Source: Tupaia tana
Lineage: Eukaryota; Chordata; Mammalia; Scandentia; Tupaiidae
Direction: 5' to 3'
NCBI GenBank assembly: GCA_026018925.1
Contig: JAKSZU010000165.1
Coordinates: forward strand, 361,877 to 425,876
Length of the DNA: 64,000 nt
Shown: one piece after another, positions 50,060 to 62,579 of the stretch
Layout: every line of letters begins with the position of its first letter
How positions within the stretch are numbered: the stretch's first letter is position 1
Made by a program: the position numbers and the translations under genes
Notes under the pieces: generated by a model
The model's input: only the letters and a program-made list of their open reading frames with translations
Told to the model about the DNA's origin: nothing
Database searches by the model: none

Positions 50060-51375
50060 AGGGGAAGAGGTTGCCATAATGCACATGTGCTCACCAAAGA
50101 GACAGAAACAGAGACAGAAAAAGTGAGAAATCACCTCCCAGGGGCCTAGACTTACCACAATTTCTTCCCCAATCTCCTCTAAGAATTTCGGGTGCACACA
50201 CACGCATATTCACACACACACACTCTCTCCCTCTCTCACACACACACACACACGTGCTCAATGTAATTTATAAGTTGCTGAGTCCAAAATTCGAGCCATA
50301 ATTGGTCATGCAGGAGTCCAGTGTCTTAAACACAACACCATCTGGTGTCTATTTTAAAACAATTTTTAAAATTAGTGCTGAGCTAGCAGGTGCTGGGTCC
50401 CACATGGTAAACTGCATGACTGGACGGCTTAGTAAAATGCAATGCACATGTGTGCATGCGTACTGAAATAGTACAAAGAGAAAGATGAAGAAGAGATTGT
50501 AGTTTGCCCATATCCCTTAATGGGTGCTTTCTCATTCTCTCTCTCTGGCTCTCTCCAATGACAAGTGCACATGCCCTATAGCAAAAATTAAAAAAAATTA
50601 CCCTGACTAACTATATTTTGAGTCAATAGTTTGGAACAGTTATCAGACTACCCAGGAAGTTCCCTGCGAGTCCCTTGAGCATGACAACTGTTCCTCCTCC
50701 TGATGTGGCTGTAGAGGAGCAGGACTGTGCCCCACCAGATAAGCAAAGGCCTGGGAGGTCAGGCAGGTATGGATAGAATTCCTGGGTCATGATCCTGCAA
50801 GTGTTCGCATCATTAGGTGGGTCTCACAAGTCCCTAAGTCTCCTTATGGAGGCTGGAGCATCCTTAGGCAGAAAAAAAAGCCCTGGAAGGCATCTCTGGA
50901 CTGATCTTTGTCTCTTGTGTTTGGACATGGCTCTTGAAATATTTTGTTTCTCTTTCATTTCTTTTTCTTTTTCTTTCTTCCTCCTTTCTTCACTCATTTT
51001 TTAAATTGTCATTTGGCTTTTACTTATTTTTAAGTCTTATATTTTACAAATCTATGCTGATAGCATATTTCATTTAGTTTAATTCTTTTTTATAAGTTGG
51101 CAAAAGCACCACTACCAATAACACATATGCTGGAATTCTAGTTTTTATGTGATTTTCAAACAGTTGTCTGAAGATAATTATGAAATATAACTTACTTTGA
51201 CTTAGATAATGAAGACAAGAGCCAGCATGTGGCATGGTGGTTAAGGCACTGGACTCCCTCATGACTAACTATAATTCAGGTGACCTGGTGGGTTGCTTTC
51301 TTTCTCACTCACTCTGTTCAAATTTTAAAATAAAAAGAAAATTATGATAATTAAAATTAAATAAATAACTTTTTA
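50060..51375. repeat. Unit A SINEs and shared single-copy DNA
   Basis: 50060-50345 long form, reverse, with (CA)n. 50385-50600 long form, forward. 51220-51375 short form, forward. 50630-51200 is shared with 56640-57345 but otherwise unrecognised. All three SINEs have partners in unit B. Confidence 0.75.
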
Positions 51376-51767
51376 AAAAGTATTCAAAGGTAAAATTTAA
51401 GTTGATAATAAATCTCAACGTGCTGATTTTCAAAAGTATCTGTTCTTACAAATAATTTATAAAGTATGTAAAATGTTCTTTATTTGATAGTAAACTATTC
51501 TTTATTTGATAGTGTACTCACACCACACTAAAACATCTTTCAATAAGTAAAAGGCAGCATTTCAGACACAAGAATTCTAATTGGATTGGCATAGTTAAGA
51601 CCAAAAGTATACAGTAGACATTAGTACCTTAAGTTCAATGCTCACCTTTAATGGGTTAATGAACATAAAGTAAAGCACAAGTAAGTCTGCTGGTTTTGAA
51701 TAGTGAAGGGATTTCCTCAGTATTTATATATTCATATAACCAGTTACACATAAGCCTCAACAAAAAA

Positions 51768-51870
51768 CTGCATCTTTGGGCCCAACTGCTACATTATTCT
51801 GCTAAGGCTTGATAAGATGTACTGGAAGCTTTTCAAACCAGAAGAGGTTCCAAATAAAATCTAACATTCT
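51768..51870 (+). pseudogene. V2R last-exon fragment (duplicate tail)
   Basis: About 30 codons correspond to the C-terminal end of exon 6, beginning at the helix-7 F-x-P-K-x-Y region, where the fragment reads FGPNCY. Homology runs on into 3' flanking DNA past 52200, so this is a genomic duplicate and not a processed copy. Nothing upstream of 51767 is receptor-like. It is the broken edge of a tandem duplication and cannot encode a receptor. Confidence 0.85.
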
Positions 51871-52508
51871 ATCTCATCAGCCTATATCATAATTTTAGGA
51901 TTTTGAGTAAAAAATGTACCATTGATATTCTCATATTATAAAGTAACTGAAAATGACTTTCTTAAATTCATTTTTAAAATGATCATTGTATACATCTAAT
52001 CTTCAGAAGTTAAACCTTCAATTATGAATGGTATCTTAGGTTAATGGCTATTTATTACAGTGTGGGTATTGATTAATGGCTAAATTTTATAATTTAGCAT
52101 TTATTGTGTTCTCCTATAAAGGTTTTACTTCTGTATAGTCAAGAACAATGTCTTTATTTCTACATCTGATTTACTGATTTGTATCTTCTCTCTCTTTTCT
52201 AGGAAGATCTATCTAAAGATTAGTCAGCTTCTTGATGTTGAAAAACTAGCTCATAGTTACATTGATTCTCTATATGGTTTGTATATCCTTTATTTATATT
52301 AATTCTAATTTTAATGTCTTTGTTTCTGCTAGATTTTAGTTTACTTTGTCCTTCTTTTTTGGAGTTTCCTGATATGTTAAATAGTGTTGATGTCTTTCTT
52401 TTTTTTTTTCTTTTTTACTATGGAAAATTTTATTTATTTATTTTTATATAAATTAAGTTTACAATGTTTCTAAGCATTTTACCCAAATGTCAAAAAAGTA
52501 CCTAGAAT

Positions 52509-53050
52509 GGGACCAGCAGTTAGTGTAATGGCTATGTCGCTGGGCTCCCATGTAGTCGACAGCAGTTCGAGTCCTGGACCCGGTGACTTAAGCTCACACT
52601 GGGAGCATGTGCGTGCATGCCCAAGATCCCAAGAGGAGAATGGAGGAGAAGGGATTGCAGTGTGGCCATTCCCCATGGGGGGTGATTTCTTGCTTTCTGT
52701 CTCTTTGTCTCTCTCTGTCTGTCTGGCAAACACACACGCCCTATAGCAAACACCTCTCCAAAGAAAGAAAAAGAAAAGAAAAAGGGAATCAGCAGTTAGC
52801 GTAATGGCTATGTCGCTGGACTCCCATGTAGTCGACCGCGGTTCGCGTCCCGGACCTGGTGGCTTAAAACTCATGCCGGGCGTGTGTGCATGCGTGCCCA
52901 AGATCCCAAGAGGAGAATGGAGGAGAAGGGATTGCGGCATGGCCATCCCCCCTGGGGGGTGATTTCTCACTTTCTGTCTCTATGTCTCTCTCTCTCTGTC
53001 TGTCTGGCGAGCGCATGTGCCCTACAGCGAAAACCTCTCCAAAAAAAAAA

Positions 53051-53082
<32 letters not shown>

Positions 53083-53085
53083 AGA
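52509..53085 (+). repeat. Tandem pair of long-form SINEs within one target duplication
   Basis: Two full copies (52509-52786 and 52787-53085) are bounded by one duplicated site, AAAAAGTACCTAGAAT (about 52494) and AAAAGTACCTAGAAAT (about 53086). The second copy keeps more CpGs and ends in a long A tract. Confidence 0.85.
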
Positions 53086-53119
53086 AATAAAAGTACCTAG
53101 AAATGTTCACCAGAATTCA

Positions 53120-54770
53120 ATAATTTCAGAATCCTGAAGTTCTCAACCTGGAAGCTTGGAAATCAGGTGTGTCATGTGTCCGTGGGTACCCAAAATCACC
53201 ACAGGAGAATGGAAGACAAGGGATTACAACATGGCCATCACCCGAAGGGAGATTTCTCATTTTTTTTTCCACTGTCTGTCTCCTACCAGCACAGTCTTGT
53301 TGACAAAAGCTTTTTAAATAAAAGAAGGAATTACTACTTATATAAAAATATACATTATGTATAAAGCCATTTTGCTTAACAAGTATAACCATACAATTTG
53401 CCTTTAATAAAACTTTGGAGGGCCAGCAGGTGGCATGAGGTTTTTAGGGACTGAACTCTCATATGGCTGTGTAATTCCTTTAAAAAAAAAAAAAAAAAAC
53501 TTTGAAATATTTCCTATTAAAAATACTGGAATTTTCTAACTACAAAAGAGAAGATTATTTAAATTTGTATGATTAACAACAGATGCCTGGCTCAGCCTCA
53601 CAGGCACAGAAACTGTGTGCTGCTGCACAGTTCTGGAAGCCACGTGGGAAATATGGGTGCCTCTTTCTTTTTCCTCATAAAAAATAAATATAATTTTTAT
53701 AAAAGAATGATTGGCACCAAATAGGTACAGAGTTATCATAAATTTTACCCTATTTACCACTGGGGGATCTGCTAATCTCTATCAATGTTACAAGTTCATA
53801 TTATGTGGTCTGCAGACTTACTTTATATTATGAGCATTGTCCTACAGGCAAGGTATTTCTAGAATCTTCTCAGGGTACACTGGGTACACTTTAAAAAATA
53901 ACTTATCTGTATGAATTATACATATTTATGGGGTTCAGTGTGATTGTTCAATATATAAATACAATGTGTATTTATATACTGATTAGGTTATTGCATACGG
54001 ACCACCTCAAATATTTATGATTTCTGTTATAAGCATTATAAATTGTTTTACATTCTTAAGATATATTGCAAATCATTGTTAACTATCTTCACCCTATTAT
54101 ATCATGGAATACAAGAACACATTTCTCCCATTTAACTGTGATTTTGAACCTTTATCCATCCTTGCCCTATGTTCTTTTTTCCCCCATTATTCTCATTCCC
54201 TAGACACTAGCTGACCCACTATTTCTTAGGTTTTTTGACATTTATGGTATTGAGATATGGCATGCGCATTTGCCAGAGGGAGACAGAGAGACACAGAGAG
54301 AGGGAAAGTGAGAAATCACCTTCTGGAGAGTATGGCTGTGCCACTTGTTGCCAGCATGATTTTCAAGCTGCCAGGTCTGGTACTGGAACTGCAGTTGGCC
54401 TTGTGAGATTTCAGCACTTTACACACCATGCAACCTGCTGGCCCTGTAACTCACTATTTTTACCAGATACATTCTAGCCTCCAGATTTAAGTAACACCGG
54501 TAATATTACTTTGTGCTCCTGACTTTGCAGTTGTAGAAAAAAATAATTTGAAATTTGAATAAAACCACAAAAGGCACTGAATGGCCAAGGCAATCCTAAA
54601 AAGTCAAAGAAACACAACAAACAAAGAGACAAAGAATAGCTGGAAGAATTACACTACCAGCCTTTAAATACACTACAAAGTTCTTTGAACAAAAATACCA
54701 TGAGAATGACAAAAACAAAACAATAAACATGAAAACATTGCCCAATTTAACAGAAAAAAAAAAAAAAAAC
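53120..54770. repeat. Unit B-only stretch: SINEs and ancient L1 pieces
   Basis: 53120-53310 worn SINE, forward. 53420-53480 SINE head. 53880-54190 resembles an old eutherian L1 3' UTR (GTGATTGTTCAATATATAAA, GTTAACTATCTTCACCCT). 54226-54447 long SINE, reverse. 54530-54770 resembles L1 ORF2 sequence. Confidence 0.6.
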
Positions 54771-54824
54771 TGGAAATAACTCCACTTTTTACACTCCACT
54801 ATTTTAGTTTTTGAAGAAATTTTA

Positions 54825-54990
54825 TTTTACTTTATTTATTATTTTGATTATTATTTATTTTTAATTTGATCAAAGAAAAACATAATGAGAAGGAGAGTGA
54901 GAAAGCAGGCCACCAGATCTTGGACTTAAACTGCAGTCAACTATGTGGGCATCCAGTGCTATCAACCACCACACCATCTGCCAGTCACTG
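54825..54990 (-). repeat. Short-form SINE, unit B partner of 46850-46988
   Basis: Reverse copy with TTTGATCAAAGAAAAACA and the head complement CACACCATCTGCCAGT. Confidence 0.75.
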
Positions 54991-55068
54991 ATTTTCAACA
55001 ATGATGCCAGGATCATAGACTGGAGAGAGAACAGTAGTTCAAATGGTGCTGAAAATAGTCAATATCTA

Positions 55069-55336
55069 GGGAACCGGCAGTTAGCGTAATGGCTATGTCG
55101 CTGGACTCCCACGTAGTCGACCGCGGTTCGCGTCCCGGACCTGGTGGCTTATAACTCACGCCGGGCGCGTGTGCGTGCATGCCCAAGATCCCGAGAGGAG
55201 AATGGAGGAGAAGGGATTGCGGCGTGACCATCCCCCCGGGGGGTGATTTCTCGCTTTCTGTCTCTCTGTCTCTCTCTGTCTGTCCGGCGAGCTCACGCGC
55301 CCTATAGCGAAAAACCTCTCCAAAAAAAAAAAAAAA
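55069..55336 (+). repeat. Youngest long-form SINE; consensus-like copy
   Basis: Flanked by an exact 16-bp duplication AAATAGTCAATATCTA (55053-55068 and 55337-55352). Box A TAGCGTAATGGC, box B GGTTCGCGTCC, GCGGTTCGCGTCCCGGACC intact. CpGs well kept. Absent at the matching site in unit A (about 47055). Confidence 0.93.
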
Positions 55337-56059
55337 AAATAGTCAATATCTATGTCAGAAAGAACAGATTACCAACTTATATGTAAGACACAAAACAGGA
55401 CTACAGAAGAAAAAAATAGGGAAAATGCCTCAGGTATTGGTCTGAGCAAAGATTTGTTGACAAAGACCTAAACCAGAGGTAACAAAAGCAAAAAGGTACA
55501 ACAGATATAGAAACTAAAATGATTCTGCACAGAAATTAATCAACAGGAAGAAGAAACACCCCATCAGAGAGGGTAAAAATATTTTTGATCTGTTCATTTA
55601 ATGAAGTATTAATATTCAGAATATATAAGAAATATAATAAACCCAAGGAAAATGTGCTGATTACAAAATTAAGTCAAGACATGAGTAAACATACAATGGC
55701 CAAGTATGTGAAAAAATACATAACATCACTAATTATCAACAAAGTAAAAATCAAAACTATAGTGAGGTTTCATTTAACCCCTATTTGAATGGCCATTTTC
55801 TATGACACAAAAAATAACAAGTGTGAAGTTATAAAACATGACACACTGCAAAGTTGAGTCACATGGTAAGGTTTACAGTTTAAATCTCAAAACTTCCCTG
55901 AGTACACTTGTCATACTTGTACCAACAATCTGGGGTTCACTGTGGCTTAGGGTGTCTCAATAAAGTGTTGAGACAATGTAAGAGTGCCTGTTTCTCTGTC
56001 TATGCTCTCTCTTTCTCTCTTTTTCTCTTTTACTAATGAAAATAATAAACTTTGAAACT

Positions 56060-56206
56060 ATTATTTTTTAATGGAGGGATTGCCATAGGGCATTTGTGCT
56101 TGCCAAAGAGACAGAAAGAGATGGAAAGTGAGAAATCACCCACCGGTGGGGTTAGCCACGCCACAGTCCCTTCTCCTCCATTCTTGTATCAGGGTTTTGG
56201 ACACAC

Positions 56207-56246
<40 letters not shown>

Positions 56247-57489
56247 TCTGTGTAATTTATAAGCCGTCGGGTCCAGGCCTCAAACCATAATCGTTCATGG
56301 GGAAGTCTAGCACCTTAACCACCTACTGGTCACTTAAAAACATTTTTTTTTAAATAAGCAATGCTGGGCTAACAAGTGGCATGGTGAAGGTGCTGATCCC
56401 ACATAGTCAACTCCATGGTTCAGGTCCCTGATTGGATGGCTTAAAAAGCACACCAGACATTTGTGCATGGCTACCCAAAAAGTCACAAGGAGAATGAAGG
56501 AGAAAAAACTATGGCTTGCTTGTATACCATAGGGGATCCTTTCTCATTTTCTTTCTCTCTCTTTTTCATTTTTTCTCTCTGTCTCTCTTGAGTGGCAAGT
56601 AAATTCTCCCTATAGCAAAATCTAAAAACAAAACAAAACCTACCTGTTTTCTAAAGCAGTGCCTATCATCAGAGAATGCCAAGAAATTTCCCTAAAGGTC
56701 CCTTGAGCATGGCCACTGTTTCTCCTCCTGTCATGGCTGTAGAGGAGTGAGGCTGTGCCCACCTGAAGATCAGCAAAGCCCTGGGAGGCCAGGGAGGCAT
56801 GTTAGAATGTCTGGGCTGCCCATGATCCTTCAAGTGTTCTCATCATTAGGTGGGTCTCACGAATCCCTGATTTTCCCTCTGGAGGCTGGAGCATCCTTAG
56901 GTAGAAAAACAAAACAAAACCAAAAAAAAAACCCTGTGGAGGCATCTCTGGACTAGCCTGGTCTCTTGGGTTTTGACATGCTTCCTGAATATTTTCTTTG
57001 TCTCTCTTTTTCCCTTTCTCTCTCTTTCTTCCTTTTTTCTTTCTTTCTTTTTTATTTTTCTTCCTTCTTTCTTTCTTTCCTTCCTTCCTTCCTTCTTTAA
57101 TCTTTCTTTCTCTTTCTTTCTTCGTTTCTTTTTTGTTTCTACTTTGTTTTCTTAAGTCATTTGCTATTTAATCATTATCTTATGATGACATAATTTTCAA
57201 ATTTATTCTGATGAAATATCTTCTCTATTCCTTCTAATAAGTTGACAAAAGCACCATTACCAACAACGTGCATTTTGAAATCTACCATTTTTATACAGTT
57301 TTGAGCAGTTGTCTAAAGATAATTATTCACTATAACTTAGTCAGACTTTAAAAAAATATTCAGAATTTGCAAGGTAGTGTGGTGGTTAAGGAGCTGGACT
57401 CCCACATGAGTGACAGCAGTTCAGGTCCTGGACCTGATGGTTTGCTTTCTCACACTACCACTCTCTGGTCAAATTTAAAAGTAGTAATA
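56060..57489. repeat. Unit B SINEs, (CA)n and pyrimidine tract
   Basis: 56060-56335 long form, reverse, with (CA)n at 56205-56241. 56366-56630 long form, forward. 57000-57130 TTCT/TTCC-rich tract. 57368-57489 short form, forward, cut off by the HAL1 insertion. Confidence 0.75.
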
Positions 57490-58448
57490 GGATTTTGACC
57501 ATGAAAGACCTTCTGCCCAGACTTCACCCTCCTGTTCCCAGGTCTAGCCAGGAGCCAGACTGCAGGTCACCTCATTCTTCATTCCTCTGTATGCACAGAT
57601 TTAACTCCAAAAACATAGGAAAAAGGTGTAAAATCCATCAGATGACCAGAAACCACTGCAGAGTCACAAGAAATATGATAAACCAAGAAAATATTTCTCC
57701 TCTCATGGAAAAAAATAACTCATATTTAAAATTTAATTTAAATTTATTTTAATTAAATTAAATTTAATTAAATTTATTTTAATTTAAAATATTCATAGTG
57801 ACAAAGCTAAGAGATATGCAAGAGAATAGAGACGATTAACTCCAGAAAGTGCAGGAGAAAAGAGACACCAAGTTCCAGGAAGTGAGAAAGTTCTTGAACA
57901 ATCTGAAAGAGGAGATTCACATCATAAAAACAAATAAAACAAAATTGTTAAAGATGAAGATTGTAATACAGGAAATCAAAACTTCCACTGAAAATATCAA
58001 AAGCATATTAAATTTTGTAGGAATTTGAATCTCAGATGTAGAAGATAGAACCTCTGTCCTAGAAAAAATTAAAAACATACTGAGAAAATAACCCCACAAA
58101 ATGAGAATAACATGCAATACTAGATACCATTAAACATCCAAACACCCTGATTATCAGTATCCCAGAAAGTGAAGAAACTAATAAGGACATTGCTAACCTA
58201 TTCCATGAAATCCTGAGAGGAAACTTTCCAAACCTATCATGACACTCAAATATCCAGACCCAAGAAATATAAAGAACCCACATAGAATCAACCCAAGAGG
58301 ATCTTCCCCAAGGCACATTATAGCCAGATTGACCAAAATCACAGAGACGAGCTACTAAAATTGGCAAGAGAAAAATGTCAAGTTACTTTCAAAGACTATC
58401 CCATAAGTTTAGCATCAGACCTGTCATGAAAAACAATGCAAGCAAAGA

Positions 58449-61241
58449 TATGAAGCCTCCATCATCCTCATTCTCAAAACAGATAAGGACGTGACAAAAA
58501 AAGGAAAACTACATACCAATATCATTGATGAATATAGATGCAAAAATTCTCAACAAGATACTTGCAAATCGTATCCAACAACATATAACAAAGATCATTC
58601 ATCACAACCAGGTAGGCTTTATACCAGGGATGCAAGGGTGGTTCAATATACACAAGATCATAGATGTAATACACCACATTAACAGAAAGAAAGATAAAAA
58701 TCATATGATCATCTCAATTGATGCGGAGAAAGCATTTGATAAAATACAACATCCTTTTATAATTAAGACCCTCAGTAAGATTGGTATAGAAGGGTCATTT
58801 CTGAACACAATAAAAGCAATCTATGAAAAACCTATAGCTAACCTTACCGGTACTAGGCAAGGCTGCCCACTTTCTCCACTGCTCTTTAATATAGTACTGG
58901 AAGTCTTAGCTATTGCAATCAGAGAAGAGAACAATATTAAAAGCATCCAAATAGGCAAAGAAGTGTTGAAAATATCTTTATTTGCAGATGACATGATGGT
59001 ATACTTAGAAGACCCAAAAGTATCAATGAAAAAACTTCTTGAAGTAATAAGTGAATAGAGTAAGGTGGCAGGATACAAAATCAATATCCAAAAATCTATA
59101 GCATTTCTATTTATGAACAACAAGTTGAACGAAGCAGAGCTGAAGAAAGGAATCCCTTTTACCAGACCCACAAGATGTATAAGATACCTAGGGATAAACC
59201 TAACTAAGAAAGTCAAAGATCTTTATAAAGAAAATTATGAAAATCTTAAAAAAGACATTGAAAATGACATAAAAAAGTGGAAGGACATCCCATGCTCCTG
59301 GATTGGAAGGATTAACATAATCAAAATGGCAAATCTACCCAAATTAATCTACACGTTTAATGAAATTCCAATCAAAATACCAGAAATATTCTTCACAGAC
59401 CTAGAAAAGACAATCATAGAATTTGTCTGGAATCATAAAAGACCTTGTATTGCAAAAGCAATACTGCACAAGAAGAATGGAGTAGGAGGCATATCACTCC
59501 CTGATCCCAAGATATATTATAAAGCTGTAGTCATCAAAACAGCATGGTTTTGGCACAAAAACAGACATGTGGACCAATGGAATAAAATAGAGACCCCAGA
59601 AATAACCTTCAAAGCTTACAGCCAACTGATCTTTGACAAAGGTTATCAGTCAGTGCATTGGGAAAAGGAAAACCTCTTTAGTAAATGGTGCTGGAAAAAC
59701 TGGGTATCCACCTGCAGAAAGATGAAACTGAACCCCCATATTTCACCATTAACAACAATCAACTCAAAATGGACCAAAGATCTGAAGCTAAGACCTCAAA
59801 CAATAAAATTACTGGTTGAAAATGCTGGGGAAACTCTGGGAGACATTGGAGTAGGCAAACACTTCTTAAATAAGACTCCCAAAGCACAGGTAATAATCCC
59901 AAAAATAGACAAGTGGGACTATATTAGACTAAGAAGTTTCTGCACAGCAAAGGACACAGTAACAAGTGTGAACCGACAACCCTCAGAATGGGAAAATATT
60001 TTTTGTTAAGTATGTCTCAGATAAGGGACTGATAACCAGAATACACAGGGAACTCAAGTGCCTTATGCAAAAAAAAAAATGATTAACCCAATTAAAAGAT
60101 GGGAAAATGAGCTGAACAAAAATCTCTCTAAGGAAGACATACAAACAGCCAAAAACATATGATGAAATGCTCAACATCCTTCATCGTAAGAGAGATGCAG
60201 ATAAAAACCACAATGAGATACCACCTAACTCCTGTCAGAATGGCAAAGATTAAGAATATAAAAAGTGATAAGTGTTGGCGGGGATGTGGTGAAAAGGGAA
60301 CCCTCCTACACTGTTGGTGGGAATGTAAACTAGTTCAACCACTGTGGAGTACAATATGGAGGTTTCCTCAAACTTTTACAAATAGAACTACCATTTGATC
60401 CAGCAATCCCACTCCTGGGTATTTACTTGAAAGACAGGAGAACGCTCAGTCAGAAAAGTGCTTGCACATCAATGTTTATTGCAGCATTATTCACAATTGC
60501 CAAGACATGGAACCAACCTAAATGTCCACAAACTGATGAATGGATTGGAAAAGTGTGGTATATATACTCTATGGAATACTACTCAGCCATAAAAAATAAC
60601 AAGACCCTGGCATTTGATAGAAAGTGGTCAGATATGGAGGATCTATTGCTGAGTGAAGTAAGCAAAGGCTATGAAAGAAAGATATTGTATATATCCACTC
60701 AATATATACCGACTATCTGCAGTCTATGGTAGAGAGCGAAAAATTGGAGGACATAAAAGCAGTGAAGGTACTAAACGAGAATAGGACAGTGTGGAATGGG
60801 GGGGTGAAGAGAAGAGGATAGAGAAATATAGCAAGGAGAACAATAGAGAGGCAGGACGTTAGTGAGAAACAGATACGGCTTATTACCTGTTGATGATGAC
60901 ATGTATAGTATTCTCAACTGAATTGGTCTAAAAAGTATCTCATGATGGGTAAAGCCTTTTCACAAGCAAAATGAGAAATAGTGATTGACTGTTTTAAAAA
61001 ATAATTAGAATAATAATAATAATGATAATGATTGGGAAAAACTTAGAAAAGATAATGAATGATAAAGCGGGGAGATTAATGTCTCTGTATTGACTGACAT
61101 GCATGGCATTCCCTTTTGAAAATGCAATGTAATACACTATAAAGTTATATGTAATGCAATGTAATATAAAGAAGATTATGACGATAATGAAAATAAAAAA
61201 ATAAAAATAAAAATTTGTAGCAATAATAAATAATTTTAAAG
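58449..61241 (+). mobile_element. 5'-truncated L1 inserted into ORF1 of H5
   Basis: AAACAATGCAAGCAAAGA (58431-58448) and AAACAATGCAAGCAAGGA (61242-61259) mark an 18-bp target duplication with one mismatch. The element begins within ORF2 just before the reverse-transcriptase domain and continues through the C-terminus, 3' UTR (60730-61160) and A-rich end. Confidence 0.92.
58525..60009 (+). pseudogene. L1 ORF2 reverse transcriptase and C-terminal region
   Basis: One frame with a single TAG at 59056-59058. It contains the RT core with [22 protein letters not shown] and [13 protein letters not shown], the catalytic FADD box. About 15 codons expected between KPIAN and GTRQG look deleted. After 60009 the remainder (60159-60732, ending with the L1 tail) is in two other frames. 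The endonuclease part is missing through 5' truncation. Dead copy. Confidence 0.88.
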
Positions 61242-61634
61242 AAACAATGCAAGCAAGGAAAGAATGGGAAAATCTATTCAAAGTGTTTAGTGAAAAAATT
61301 TCAGCCAAGCATACTATGCCCAGCAAGATTACCTTTCATATGGGAAGAAAAAGACAAAATCATTCTCAGAAAAGAGAACCTGAAAGAAAACACCAACACC
61401 AGACCAGCTCTCCAAGAAGTGCTGATGGGAGTTCTATACCAGAAAAACTAAAGTCAGACACACAGAAATAAGAGTATGAGAAACAACCAAGAGAATGGCC
61501 TACTCAATGGTAGAGACAAGTCTGGAGCTGAATGTTAACTTCCAGAGTTTAAATGGAAAGATCAGATCACAGTAACACTGCAAATTCAATAGGAGAGAAA
61601 AATTTTATTAGTTTTTTATCTTTTAAAAATTTCT

Positions 61635-61690
61635 AAAGAATTATTTTATTTAACTTAATTATTTATTCTTTTGTTTATTTCAATTTGACC

Positions 61691-61743
<53 letters not shown>

Positions 61744-61749
61744 GAGGGA

Positions 61750-61795
<46 letters not shown>

Positions 61796-61882
61796 GAGAG
61801 AGAGAAAACATCCAAATCCAGGACGCAAACCACAGCCTTGTGGGAATCCAGTGCCTTTAACCACCCTGCCACCTGCCGACCT
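61635..61882 (-). repeat. Short-form SINE with expanded (GA)n
   Basis: Reverse copy starting TTTCAATTTGACCAGAGAGAGAC with GA repeats at 61690-61804 and ending CACCTGCCGACC. Inserted in the tail of H5. Confidence 0.82.
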
Positions 61883-62579
61883 GAGGAGAGAAAGTAATTA
61901 CATGAGTCTGAACTAGTGAAATATAATTTTTTTACTTCAGTCTAAAACACTACGGATTTTATTTGATACTTTGATTTTCATATTTAAAGATTTTTGTCTT
62001 CTCTTGAACTGTTGATAGGTTCATCTACCTACTATTTGAACTGAATCATAACCTTTTTTCCTGGCTTTAAGTTTTTAAGCAAGTTTCTCTGAACATTTTT
62101 TAAATTTTGATATGTTAAAACAAAAACTTTTTAAAATTAAAAAATGCATTAAAAGTAATATTTAATAATTAATAAGATTAAACATACAATTCTTTAAAAA
62201 GTATTCAAAGGCAAATTTTAACTGCTACTGAATCTCAACACATTGACTTTCAAAAACATCTGCTCTTAAAAATCACATAAAATATGTGAAATGTTACATA
62301 TTCTTTATTTGATAATACACACAAGTCACACTAAAATATCTTTCAATAAAGCAGAGATTCAGATACAGAGAATTATAATTAAATTGGCATAGTAAAAATG
62401 AAAAATATAAAGTAGACATCATTACCTTATCTTCATCCCTTGCCTTTAATGGGTTAATGAACACAAAGAAACACACAGCTGAGTCTGCTTGATTTTGAAA
62501 AGTGAAGGGATTTCGCCAGCATTTATATATTCATATAACCAGTTACATATAACCCAAGTTAAAACACAGTATCACTAGG

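Larger units (their letters stand above)
46386..51766 (+). repeat. Tandem segmental duplication, unit A
   Basis: Shares order and orientation with 51767-62577: V2R exon 6 tail and 3' flank (46386-46820), a region with a T-rich reversed SINE (46850-46988), the segment around 47040-47170, then 49530-50040, paired SINEs (50060-50600), 50640-51000, 51080-51380 and 51380-51766. Differs from unit B by a HAL1 insertion (47171-49513) and by lacking about 2.6 kb present in B. Confidence 0.85.
57490..62148 (+). mobile_element. HAL1-type element H5, split by an L1
   Basis: Sits in the A-rich end of the SINE at 57368, with TTAAAAGTAGTAATA (57475-57489) and TTAAAAGTAATATTT (62149-62163) as a likely target duplication. 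ORF1 starts at 57643 and is decayed. ORF1 is interrupted at 58448, resumes at 61242, and the tail follows to 62148 with a SINE inserted (61635-61882). Absent from unit A. Confidence 0.78.
51767..62577 (+). repeat. Tandem segmental duplication, unit B
   Basis: Second copy of unit A. Matching landmarks: 51767-52205 with 46386-46820; 55340-55960 with 47050-47170 plus 49530-49940; 56640-57000 with 50630-50960; 57240-57345 with 51093-51195; 62175-62577 with 51380-51766. Later insertions in B: SINEs at 52509-53085 and 55069-55336, a HAL1 from 57490 to 62148, and an L1 inside that HAL1. Confidence 0.83.

Noticed and set aside
52479-52970. 163-codon frame on the reverse strand
   Set aside because: Crosses two SINEs; recurring peptide pieces such as [12 protein letters not shown] appear wherever this SINE occurs.
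57490-61500. Single full-length L1 with ORF1 and ORF2
   Set aside because: An 18-bp duplication at 58431 and 61242 shows two nested elements.
61685-61897. Arg/Glu-rich and Ser/Leu-rich frames
   Set aside because: Both strands of a (GA)n run inside a SINE.
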